Source: Phyllobacterium phragmitis
GTDB taxonomy: Bacteria; Pseudomonadota; Alphaproteobacteria; Rhizobiales; Rhizobiaceae
Assembly (NCBI RefSeq): GCF_002980495.1
Contig: NZ_PVBR01000001.1
Location: 248,001-312,000 of the forward strand
DNA length: 64,000 nt
Direction of reading: 5' to 3'
Part shown: piece after piece, positions 26,362 through 34,929 of the stretch
How the letters are laid out: the number at the start of each line of letters is the position of its first letter
Numbering within the stretch: position 1 is the stretch's first letter
Position numbers and translations under genes: made by a program
Notes under the pieces: generated by a model
What the model saw: only the letters and a program-made list of their open reading frames with translations
What the model was told of the DNA's origin: nothing
Database searches by the model: none

Positions 26362-26410
26362 ACCTTGCTTCATCTCACTCTGAACGCAACTTTCCATCTA
26401 TGGTCGTGCC

Positions 26411-27124
26411 ATGAAGATTCTTGTCATAGAAGATGACCGCGAGGCTGCCAGATATCTGGAGAAGGCCTTTGCCGAAGCCGGCCATGCGGCCGATATCGCC
26501 GGCGACGGCGAAACCGGCTATGCCTTGGCCGAGAGCGGCAATTACGATGTGCTGATCATCGACCGCATGCTGCCGCGGCGCGACGGCCTCGCCGTCATCG
26601 CCGGTTTGCGCGCCAAGGGCATCGAGACGCCGGCGTTGATCCTCTCGGCGTTGGGGCAGGTCGACGACCGCGTGACGGGCCTTCGCGCCGGTGGCGACGA
26701 CTATTTGACGAAACCTTACGCATTTTCGGAACTTCTGGCACGTGTCGAGGTCCTCAGGCGACGCTCAAGCCCGCGCGAAGCCGATACGATCTACCGAGTC
26801 GGCGATCTGGAGCTTGATCGTCTGGCGCATACGGCGCGGCGTGGCGGCACGGATATCGTTTTGCAGCCGCGCGAATTCCGCCTGCTCGAATATCTCATGC
26901 GCCATGCAGGGCAGGTGGTGACGCGCACCATGCTTCTTGAAAATGTCTGGGATTATCATTTCGATCCCCAGACCAATGTCATCGATGTTCATATTTCTCG
27001 GCTGCGCGGCAAGATCGAGAAGGGCTTCAAGACGCCGCTCCTGCACACGGTGCGCGGTGCCGGCTATGTGTTGAAGGTAGCAAGGCCCGGTCCCTCGGAA
27101 GGCCAGTCCGCCGGAGGCCTCTGA
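26411..27124 (+). CDS. OmpR-family response regulator
   Basis: A 237-residue regulator. The receiver has EDD (residues 7-9), the phosphoacceptor D51 in LIIDRMLPRRDG and K in YLTKPYAF. The winged helix has LQPREFRLLEYLMRHAGQVVTRTMLL and NVIDVHISRLRGKIE, ending in HTVRGAGYVLK. It follows htrA and its terminator, so it probably has its own promoter. The target genes are unknown; htrA is the obvious candidate by position. The stop overlaps the start of the kinase gene. Confidence 0.92.
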   Translation: MKILVIEDDREAARYLEKAFAEAGHAADIAGDGETGYALAESGNYDVLIIDRMLPRRDGLAVIAGLRAKGIETPALILSALGQVDDRVTGLRAGGDDYLTKPYAFSELLARVEVLRRRSSPREADTIYRVGDLELDRLAHTARRGGTDIVLQPREFRLLEYLMRHAGQVVTRTMLLENVWDYHFDPQTNVIDVHISRLRGKIEKGFKTPLLHTVRGAGYVLKVARPGPSEGQSAGGL

Positions 27125-28527
27125 TGAGCCGTTTCGCTGCCTTGATGCGCACGACGGCGGCGCGGCTGTCCGCGCTCTATCTCCTGCTTTTCATGCTTGG
27201 CGCCGTTGCGCTCGTCTTCTACATGACGAACCTGTCGGTTTCGCTCCTGACCAGCCAGACCCAGCAATCCCTGAACGAGGAAGTCGCCAGCATAGGCGCG
27301 AGCTATAGCCGTGGCGGCATTCCGCTGCTGGTGCGCATCATCGACAGACGCTCCCGCCAGCCGGGCGCCTATCTCTATCTGGTCGCCGATCCCGCAGGAC
27401 GCATCCTGGCTGGTAACGTCGAAAGCCTGCAGCCTGGCGTTCTCGATAGCGATGGCATGGTCGAACGCTCGTTCACCTATCAGCGCTATGGAGAGCAGAA
27501 CACCAGCGAAATTCACAAGGCCATTGCCGTCGTCATAGCGCTTCCCAACGGCATGCGTGTCCTCGTCGGCCGCGACCTTGGCGAGCCCGAGCGCTTCCGC
27601 GATATCGTCCGCCGCGCGCTCGTTCTGGCGCTCGGCATCATGGGTATCGGTGCGTTCCTCATCTGGTATTTCGTCGGCCGCCGTGCGCTGCTCCGCATCG
27701 ATCAGCTCTCCTCCGCTTCCCAACGCATCATGGGTGGCGATCTCACAGGGCGCCTGCCGATCAGCGGATCGGGTGATGAATTCGACCGCCTTTCCGGCAG
27801 TCTCAACGCCATGCTGGGCCGCATCCACGAGCTCAATGACGGCCTTAAGCAGGTTTCCGACAATATCGCGCATGATCTGAAGACGCCGCTGACGCGGCTG
27901 CGCAACCGGGCCGAAGCGGCGCTGACGGGTGGCAGGCTGACGAAGGACTATCGCAACGCGCTTGAAGGCATCATCGCCGAATCCGACCAGCTTATCCGCA
28001 CTTTCAATGCGATATTGATGATCTCGCGGCTCGAGGCGGGCTATTCCAGCGAAAACATGCAGATCATGCCCGTCGCCCCGATCTTGCACGATGTCGCCGA
28101 CCTGTACGAGCCGGTCGCCGAAGATGCCGGCGTTTCGCTGTCGCTGGGCGATCTTGATGAGACACCCTTGCGCATCAACCGTGAACTGGTCGGTCAGACC
28201 GTTTCCAATCTTGTCGACAATGCCATCAAATATGCCGGTGGAGGCGAGGGGAGCAGCGCGACGGTCATCCTCTCGATGGAGCGACAAGACAGGAACATCC
28301 TGATCGTTGTCGCCGACAATGGTCCCGGCATTCCCGAGGAGCAGCATGGCCAGGTGACGGAGCGCTTCGTCCGGCTTGAGGAAAGCCGCACCCAGCCAGG
28401 TCTGGGCCTCGGCCTCAGCCTTGCCAAAGCGGTGATGAAATTGCACGGTGGCAGTCTCAGGCTCGAGGACAACAAGCCAGGCCTTCGCGCGGTTCTGGCG
28501 TTCCCCGTGCCGGAGAATGGTGGGTAG
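27124..28527 (+). CDS. Sensor histidine kinase, partner of the 26411 regulator
   Basis: A 467-residue inner-membrane kinase. Membrane segments at about residues 14-36 and 164-185 enclose a periplasmic sensor region; HAMP follows. H250 lies in DNIAHDLKTPLTRLRNRAEAAL, then the N-box (VSNLVDNAIKYAG), G1 (VVADNGPGIPEE) and G2 (GLGLGLSLAKAV). The ATG overlaps the regulator's stop (ATGA), so the two are coupled. The ligand is not apparent. A palindromic repeat separates it from glnE. Confidence 0.92.
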   Translation: MSRFAALMRTTAARLSALYLLLFMLGAVALVFYMTNLSVSLLTSQTQQSLNEEVASIGASYSRGGIPLLVRIIDRRSRQPGAYLYLVADPAGRILAGNVESLQPGVLDSDGMVERSFTYQRYGEQNTSEIHKAIAVVIALPNGMRVLVGRDLGEPERFRDIVRRALVLALGIMGIGAFLIWYFVGRRALLRIDQLSSASQRIMGGDLTGRLPISGSGDEFDRLSGSLNAMLGRIHELNDGLKQVSDNIAHDLKTPLTRLRNRAEAALTGGRLTKDYRNALEGIIAESDQLIRTFNAILMISRLEAGYSSENMQIMPVAPILHDVADLYEPVAEDAGVSLSLGDLDETPLRINRELVGQTVSNLVDNAIKYAGGGEGSSATVILSMERQDRNILIVVADNGPGIPEEQHGQVTERFVRLEESRTQPGLGLGLSLAKAVMKLHGGSLRLEDNKPGLRAVLAFPVPENGG

Positions 28528-28550
28528 ATGGAAACGTTGTGCCTTATGAT

Positions 28551-28709
28551 CCCACCTCCTCTGCCTTGCCAGGCATCTCCCCCACAAGGGGGGAGATGGC
28601 TGATATGTTTGTGTTGCTTATCCTTCAACGTCTGTGATTGATGCCAACATCAATGAAGGCATAATCTCCCCCCTTGTGGGGGAGATGTCCGGTAGGACAG
28701 AGGGGGGTG
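28551..28709. repeat. RIME-like palindromic repeat, type A copy 4
   Basis: Type A arms with some divergence (CCACCTCCTCTGCCTTGC; inner CTCCCCCACAAGGGGGGAG) and the GATTGATGCC-type centre shared with copies 2 and 3. It ends 14 nt before the glnE start. Confidence 0.83.
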
Positions 28710-28723
28710 TCTTGGGGCTGCAT

Positions 28724-31663
28724 ATGAAACTTTTTTTCACTCAAAAACTGAAACCGCTTATCCCTATCAATACTGCCATGGCGGCTGAACTTCTCGCCGA
28801 TCTGCGCGACAGCGTTGTGCAAGCCGATTGCCCGAAGCTCGCGAAGCAACTCGATAATCAGCCGTCGGCAGCCTTCCTCTGTGCCGTGCTCGAACTGTCG
28901 CCCTTCCTCCGCGAGGTGCTGTTGCGCCGTCCGGGAATCATCGAGACTCTGTGTGAAACGCCTCTTGAAGCGCGGCTGGAACAGGTTTTCTCTGAAATTT
29001 CCGCTTCTTCGATAAGCGACGGCGTCACCGAAACCACACTCATGGCCGCGTTGCGCCGGATGAAGCAGGAAGCCCATGTGCTCATCGCGCTCGCCGATCT
29101 GGCCGGGCTGTTCGAAACCGCGCAAACCACCGGCTGGCTGACGCGGATGGCCGAAGCCTGCATCAGGGCGGCGGTGTGCTTCCTGCTGCGCGATGCGGAT
29201 GAGAGCGGCAAGATCAAGCTTCCCGACCGCGCCAAGCCCGAAACCGGCTGCGGCTGGATCGTGCTGGGGATGGGCAAGCTCGGTGCGCATGAACTCAATT
29301 ATTCCTCCGATATCGATCTGATCGTCTTCATCGATGAGACGAGCAAGGCCATCGGCGATCCGCTGGATTGCGTCGAAACCTTCTCGCGCCTCACGCGGCG
29401 TCTGGTCCGCATCCTTCAGGACCGCACGGCGGACGGTTACGTCTTCCGTGTCGATCTGCGGCTGCGGCCGGATCCCGGATCGACCCCGCTCGCCATTCCC
29501 GTCGAGGCGGCGCTGAATTATTATGAGGGGCGCGGCCAGAACTGGGAGCGCGCCGCGATGATCAAGGCGCGTCCGGTGGCGGGCGACATCGAGGCCGGCC
29601 GAAAGGTTCTGGCCGAACTCGCCCCCTATGTCTGGCGCAAATATCTCGATTATGCGGCGATTGCCGACGTACATTCTATCAAGCGCCAGATCCATGCCCA
29701 TAGGGGACTTGGCGACATCGCCGTGCGCGGCCACAACGTCAAGCTCGGCCGTGGCGGCATCCGCGAGATCGAGTTTTTCGTCCAGACGCAGCAACTGATC
29801 GCGGGCGGCCGCTTTCCCGAATTGCGCGGCTCGCAGACGGTCGCCATGCTGGGCAGGCTTGCCGAGCGTGCCTGGATAACACCCGATGCCCGCGATGCGC
29901 TTGGCCAGCGATATGCCTTCCTGCGCGATATCGAGCATCGCATCCAGATGATCGCCGACGAGCAGACGCATGTCCTGCCCGAGGATGACGAAGGTTTTCT
30001 TCGCGTCGCCCGCATGATGGGATATGCGAAGGCGGAAGATTTCTCGAAGGATTTCCTCGCCGCCCTCGCCACCGTCGAAAACCATTATGCCGCGCTGTTC
30101 GAGCAGGCGCCGGAGCTTGGCTCCGAGACCGGCAATCTGGTGTTCACCGGCGATGTCGATGACCCCGGCACGCTTGAAACCCTGTCGAAGCTGGGCTTCC
30201 AGCGCCCCAGCGATATCTGCCGTGTCATCCGGACCTGGCATTTCGGCCGCTATCGCGCGACCCGGTCGGCGGAAGCCCGCGGACGCCTGACCGAACTGAC
30301 GCCGGCATTGCTGAAGGCGTTCGGCGAGACAAAGCGGGCGGACGAGGCGCTTCTGCGTTTCGACGAGTTGCTGAAGGGGTTGCCGGCCGGCATTCAGCTC
30401 TTCAGCCTGCTTCAGTCCAATCCGCCCTTGCTCGGCCTTCTGGTGCTCATCATGAGCGCAGCGCCGCGTCTGGCCGATATCATCACCCGTAAGCCGCATG
30501 TCTTCGACGGTCTGCTCGATCCGGCGATCTTTGCCGAAATGCCGACCAGGGCCTATCTCGAAGAAAGGCTGGAAAGTTTTCTCGGCAATGGCAGGCTTTA
30601 TGAGGACATACTCGACCGCCTGCGCATTTTCGCAGCCGAACATCGTTTTCTCATCGGCATTCGCCTGCTGTCAGGCGCCATAGACGGACAGCGCGCCGGC
30701 AGGGCGTTTTCCGATCTCGCCGATCTGATGATCGGCAAGGCGCTCGCCGCCGTTCTGGAGGAGTTCGGCCGCCGCCATGGCACCGTCGCCGGCGGCAGGG
30801 TCTGCATTCTCGGCATGGGCAAGCTCGGCAGCCGGGAGCTGACGGCGGGCTCCGATATCGATCTGATCCTTCTCTATGACCATGACGAGGATGCGGAGGA
30901 ATCCGACGGCGAAAAGCAGCTCGCCCCATCGCAATATTATATCCGCATGACGCAGAGGTTGATCGCAGCCCTTTCGGCCCCGACCGCGGAAGGTGTCCTC
31001 TATGAGGTCGATCTTCGCCTGCGGCCGTCAGGCAACAAGGGACCGGTGGCAACCCATATCGCCGCTTTCGGCAAATATCAGCGCAAAGATGCCTGGACCT
31101 GGGAACACATGGCGCTGACGCGCGCCCGGCCCGTCGCGGGCGATGAGACGCTTCTGGCGCATATCGCATCCGAGGTCGATGCCATCCTGGCCCTGCCGCG
31201 CGATGCCGCGAAGACGGCCAAGGACGTCGTCGAGATGCGCGCGCTGATCGAAAAGGAAAAGCCGCCGCGCAATCTTTGGGATATGAAACTCAAACCGGGC
31301 GGCATCATCGACCTGGAATTCCTGGCGCAGTTCGCTGCGTTGACAGGCAATGTGGAGACCAAGCGCCGCTCGACGGCGACCGAGGATATTCTGGCTCATC
31401 TCTCGCATTCCTTCGCCGAACCTTCGGTCAGCGACGAACTGGTCGATGCGCACCGGCTCTACACCCGCCTCAGCCAGACGATCCGGCTCTGTCTGACCGG
31501 CGAGGTGGAAAGCGACGATCTTCCACCGGGATTCGCCGACCTGCTGTGCCGCGCCGCCGATCTGCCTGATCTCCAGCGTGTGGAAATCCACCTGGAACAG
31601 GTTGCCAAGACCGTGCGCAAACACTTCGATGCACTGCTGCGCCAGGCAATGCGGAAGGCTTAG
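28724..31663 (+). CDS. glnE: Bifunctional glutamine synthetase adenylyltransferase/deadenylase
   Basis: Adenylylates and deadenylylates glutamine synthetase in answer to PII, tuning nitrogen assimilation. The ATG at 28724 gives 979 residues, the expected length; the frame remains open into the repeat but that is not protein-like. Two nucleotidyltransferase domains are visible: YSSDIDLIVFID in the N-terminal (deadenylase) half and TAGSDIDLILLYD in the C-terminal half, each preceded by ILGMGKLGSREL-like sequence, with EIEFFVQTQQL and DLEFLAQF after them. Confidence 0.95.
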   Translation: MKLFFTQKLKPLIPINTAMAAELLADLRDSVVQADCPKLAKQLDNQPSAAFLCAVLELSPFLREVLLRRPGIIETLCETPLEARLEQVFSEISASSISDGVTETTLMAALRRMKQEAHVLIALADLAGLFETAQTTGWLTRMAEACIRAAVCFLLRDADESGKIKLPDRAKPETGCGWIVLGMGKLGAHELNYSSDIDLIVFIDETSKAIGDPLDCVETFSRLTRRLVRILQDRTADGYVFRVDLRLRPDPGSTPLAIPVEAALNYYEGRGQNWERAAMIKARPVAGDIEAGRKVLAELAPYVWRKYLDYAAIADVHSIKRQIHAHRGLGDIAVRGHNVKLGRGGIREIEFFVQTQQLIAGGRFPELRGSQTVAMLGRLAERAWITPDARDALGQRYAFLRDIEHRIQMIADEQTHVLPEDDEGFLRVARMMGYAKAEDFSKDFLAALATVENHYAALFEQAPELGSETGNLVFTGDVDDPGTLETLSKLGFQRPSDICRVIRTWHFGRYRATRSAEARGRLTELTPALLKAFGETKRADEALLRFDELLKGLPAGIQLFSLLQSNPPLLGLLVLIMSAAPRLADIITRKPHVFDGLLDPAIFAEMPTRAYLEERLESFLGNGRLYEDILDRLRIFAAEHRFLIGIRLLSGAIDGQRAGRAFSDLADLMIGKALAAVLEEFGRRHGTVAGGRVCILGMGKLGSRELTAGSDIDLILLYDHDEDAEESDGEKQLAPSQYYIRMTQRLIAALSAPTAEGVLYEVDLRLRPSGNKGPVATHIAAFGKYQRKDAWTWEHMALTRARPVAGDETLLAHIASEVDAILALPRDAAKTAKDVVEMRALIEKEKPPRNLWDMKLKPGGIIDLEFLAQFAALTGNVETKRRSTATEDILAHLSHSFAEPSVSDELVDAHRLYTRLSQTIRLCLTGEVESDDLPPGFADLLCRAADLPDLQRVEIHLEQVAKTVRKHFDALLRQAMRKA

Positions 31664-31751
31664 GTGGAGGCCCCTCTGCCATAAGGTTTGACAGGAGCGC
31701 GCATGGCATTCATATGTGCCCATATGGTCATCTTCAGTTCGAGGGTCGCCG

Positions 31752-31913
31752 ATGAAAACCTTCACTGTGACTAAAGCCAAATCGCACTTCTCGGATCATT
31801 CGAGCGTCGCAGCCGACGCCTTCCGGGACTTCTGGGCCGATAAGGACGATATCGATCTGCAGGCCCCGGAAGATGTACCGGCCGAGGGCGTGGCCAAGAG
31901 CAATTCGGATTGA
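31752..31913 (+). CDS. Small hypothetical protein (53 aa)
   Basis: A 53-residue ORF downstream of glnE with GAGGG about 9 nt before ATG 31752. The sequence is acidic towards the end (DKDDIDLQAPEDVPAEG) and has no signal peptide or membrane segment. No family is recognised. A palindromic repeat follows. The ribosome binding site and composition make it a plausible real gene. Confidence 0.5.
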   Translation: MKTFTVTKAKSHFSDHSSVAADAFRDFWADKDDIDLQAPEDVPAEGVAKSNSD

Positions 31914-31936
31914 ACTGGAAGCGCTGGTGGGACAAC

Positions 31937-32097
31937 ACCCCCCCTCTGGCTTGCCAGCCATCTCCCCCTCAAGGGGGGAGATTACGACTTCATTGAGCGT
32001 GGCACCAATCGCAAACGTTACAGAATGAAGGCGGAAAGGACTGTCAGCCCATCTCCCCCCCTTAAGGGGGAGATGCCTGGCAAGGCAGAGGGGGGTG
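31937..32097. repeat. RIME-like palindromic repeat, type A copy 5
   Basis: Type A arms; the centre (TGGCACCAATCGCAAACG...) is nearly the same as that of copy 1 at 3522, about 28 kb away. It lies between convergent genes. Confidence 0.85.
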
Positions 32098-32150
32098 TTG
32101 TCTCGCGATTCCATCAAAAACAGGAACCGCTCACATCTAGGTGTTTGACT

Positions 32151-34493
32151 TTACGCGGCCGCACTCTCGCTTCTAACCGGATTGACCGGGATCCGGACCG
32201 AGACGATCGTCCCAACGCCCTCGGCTGAGCGGATTTTCAGCGCCCCACCGTGCAGTGACACCAGCGAGCGAGAGATCGCCAGTCCCAGGCCGGAGCCGGC
32301 ATGGGATTTGGTGAACTGGTTCTCGACCTGCTCGAAGGGATGGCCGAGCTTTTTCAGCGCCGCTTTCGGAATGCCGCAGCCCGTGTCTTCGATCGTCAGG
32401 ATCAGCGCGCCGGAGGTCTTGCGGGCCCGCACCGAAATACGGCCGCCTTCCGAGGTGAACTTCACCGCATTGGACAGAAGATTGATCAGCACCTGCTTGA
32501 TCGCCCGGCGGTCGGCATTCAGCGTCATCGTCTCGGCGATCTTGGTCTGAACCTCGATCTTCTTCTCCTGCGCCTGCAGCGATATCACCCGGACGGTTTC
32601 GCGGATCAGCGGACAGAGATCGATTTGCTCCGAATCGAGCGAGAAATGTCCCGCCTCGATCTTTGACATGTCGAGAATGTCGTTGATGACGTTGAGGAGA
32701 TAGGCTCCGCTGGTGTGGATATCGCGCACATATTCTTCATAGCGGTCCGAACCGAGCGGCCCGAACGTCGCTTGCTGCATCATTTCCGAGAATCCGATGA
32801 TGGCGTTGAGCGGCGTGCGCAGCTCATGCGACATGTTGGCGAGGAACTCGGATTTCGCCCGGTTGGCGCCCTCGGCGCGTTCCTTCTCCACCGCATATTT
32901 GCTGGCGAGCTCGGAGAGTTCGCGCACCCGGTCCTTTTCGCCTTTGCGGGCAAGGCTCAGATCGTGGATCGTCGCCATCAGGCGGCGTTCGCTGTCGACC
33001 AGCCGCTCCTGATGCAGCTTGAGCTGGGTGATGTCGGTGCCGACGGAGACGAGGCCGCCATCCTGCGTGCGCCGTTCGTTGACCTGTAGCCAACGCCCGT
33101 CCGCAAGCTGGCGCTCGAAGGTCTGCGCGCCGCTGCGGTCGTTTTCATTGGCCATCCGCCTTTCGAGCGAGACAGACCGGATCAGCGGCTGGATCTCGCT
33201 GCGAGTCACGCCCGGCACGAGGGCGGCGGCGGGAAGCCCTGCATATTCGTTGAATTTGCTGTTGGACATCACCAGGCGGTTATTGGCGTCCCAAAGCACG
33301 AAGGCTTCGGAAATATTCTCGATGGCTTCGCGGATGCGCATGTCGGCTTCCGCTGTCTGTTGCGCGAACCGGTGCTGTTCGCTGACGTCGAAGGCGATGC
33401 CCACGAGATGCAGATCGCCTTCTTCGGCGATTTCGGCACGCACCCGCATCCATACCCAATAGCCATCGGCGTGGCGCATCCGGAAAACCTTGTCGAGCTG
33501 CCTTATATCGCCCGCCACGGCTTGCGTGGCGATCGCATAGAGATCGCCGTCCTCGGGGTTGATGATCGCCGCCACGTCGCCGAAGGATAGAATGGCGTCA
33601 TGCGCTTCATAGCCCAGCATCTCATACATCGAGCGCGACCAGTACATGCGGCCGCGCGCCATGTCCCAGTCCCACAGGCCGCATCGCCCCCTGGCGAGCG
33701 CCAGGTTGATGCGCCGCTGGATCTGGTCGGATATCTGGTCGGCATCCCGCGCACGCGCCGCCTGGCTGAAATAGGCATAGAGGATCGCCATCATCACGCC
33801 TGCCGTGCCGGCGAAAAGCGTGATGTTGAGCGATACGATCCTGCGCCATTCGGCATAGACCGTCTCTGTCGGCTCCACCGCGAAAACGGCGAGATTGCCG
33901 TTGCTGGTGCGGTTGAGCGAGGCCAGCGCATCCTCGCCATTCAGTTTTATCTGCATGACGCCGGCCCGTTCGCCGAAAAGGAACAGCGGCTGGCCGTCCA
34001 TGACGGCGCTTTCGATATTCTTGCCGCGCAATTCCTCCATGCCGGATGCGGTGATCACGACGGAATTGCTGTCGGCCACGGCGATCCGCACTGCCGGGGA
34101 AATGAGGCCCCTGGAACGAAAATCGACGATCAGGTTCTGTAGTTCCATCGACGAGAGGCCGTCGGCGTTCTGTCCATCGTCACGCGCATTGGCCATGCGG
34201 TCGATCATCGCCGATATATGGCTCGTGGAAAGGGCGAGCGCGGAACGGGTATTGCGCTCGATATCGTCGCGCCACGCCATGAGCGACAGCACGCGGGCGA
34301 TGGCGAGAATGATCAGGAAAATGATGATCAGCGTCGGGATGGAGCGGCGCAGCCAGGGTTCGAGCGTCAGCAGCTTTTGATAAGCGGGACCGGCGAGCAG
34401 GCCGGCATGACCGGAAACCCCGACCTTCGACCTCCTCTTCTTTGAGGCGTAATATCGCCCCTTCGGCGCGTCATACGCGTCCGCATTTGCCAT
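32151..34493 (-). CDS. pleC: PAS-domain sensor histidine kinase, PleC type
   Basis: A 780-residue multi-domain kinase. Two membrane segments (about residues 50-72 and 228-250) flank a periplasmic region; then PAS domains ([38 protein letters not shown]), a coiled linker, and a DHp motif [20 protein letters not shown] that is characteristic of the PleC/DivJ/PdhS family acting on DivK. The catalytic domain has [24 protein letters not shown] and [15 protein letters not shown] 34493 follows AGAGGGG; an upstream ATG at 34547 is less likely. The PleC name rests on domain order and size; another PdhS-family member is possible. Confidence 0.85.
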   Translation of the reverse strand: MANADAYDAPKGRYYASKKRRSKVGVSGHAGLLAGPAYQKLLTLEPWLRRSIPTLIIIFLIILAIARVLSLMAWRDDIERNTRSALALSTSHISAMIDRMANARDDGQNADGLSSMELQNLIVDFRSRGLISPAVRIAVADSNSVVITASGMEELRGKNIESAVMDGQPLFLFGERAGVMQIKLNGEDALASLNRTSNGNLAVFAVEPTETVYAEWRRIVSLNITLFAGTAGVMMAILYAYFSQAARARDADQISDQIQRRINLALARGRCGLWDWDMARGRMYWSRSMYEMLGYEAHDAILSFGDVAAIINPEDGDLYAIATQAVAGDIRQLDKVFRMRHADGYWVWMRVRAEIAEEGDLHLVGIAFDVSEQHRFAQQTAEADMRIREAIENISEAFVLWDANNRLVMSNSKFNEYAGLPAAALVPGVTRSEIQPLIRSVSLERRMANENDRSGAQTFERQLADGRWLQVNERRTQDGGLVSVGTDITQLKLHQERLVDSERRLMATIHDLSLARKGEKDRVRELSELASKYAVEKERAEGANRAKSEFLANMSHELRTPLNAIIGFSEMMQQATFGPLGSDRYEEYVRDIHTSGAYLLNVINDILDMSKIEAGHFSLDSEQIDLCPLIRETVRVISLQAQEKKIEVQTKIAETMTLNADRRAIKQVLINLLSNAVKFTSEGGRISVRARKTSGALILTIEDTGCGIPKAALKKLGHPFEQVENQFTKSHAGSGLGLAISRSLVSLHGGALKIRSAEGVGTIVSVRIPVNPVRSESAAA

Positions 34494-34530
34494 CCTGTGG
34501 CCCCTCTGCATTAACTCTTCCGATGAAACT

Positions 34531-34659
34531 GATTCGGGACGCCGCACATCCGAACCATGGCCAATGAATCAAAAGTGATTCGGCCTGTCCAGTCTTTTCG
34601 TTAAAATTTAATCAAAATAGAAAAGTGATTCGCAGCGTTTCGGCTTTTCGGGCCGAATC
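34531..34659. promoter_or_regulatory. Cluster of five GANTC methylation sites upstream of pleC
   Basis: GANTC, the target of the cell-cycle methyltransferase CcrM, occurs at 34531, 34566, 34577, 34627 and 34655, all just upstream of the PleC-type gene. Three of the sites are embedded in a repeated (A)AGTGATTCG or ACTGATTCG motif. The remaining sequence is A+T-rich and likely contains the promoter. Confidence 0.6.
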
Positions 34660-34710
34660 GCGAAGGTTTGTGCAAACTTCACGTTCGAATGGAACGCTGG
34701 CGCGGTGATA

Positions 34711-34868
34711 CCCCCCTCTGGCCTGCCGGCCATCTCCCCCTCAAGGGGGAGATTAGGCTATGAGTTCCGCTTTCGCCAATCGCCAACGCCACAGAATAAA
34801 GTTCCGTCCTTGATGTCAGCCAATCTCCACCCTTGAGGGGGAGATGCCCGGCAGGGCAGAGGGGGGTG
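34711..34868. repeat. RIME-like palindromic repeat, type A copy 6
   Basis: Type A arms; the central segment is related to copy 10 at 61434 but in the opposite orientation. It separates the pleC promoter region from the 3' end of pepN. Confidence 0.85.
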
Positions 34869-34929
34869 TGAAGAAGCGCCAGCTTCGCCGTCTGGCCGGA
34901 TTACCCACAGCACCGAAATTGCAGAATTT

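Noticed and set aside
28625-30643. 672-residue minus-strand ORF opposite glnE
   Set aside because: Shadow of glnE; low-complexity charged translation and no family pattern.
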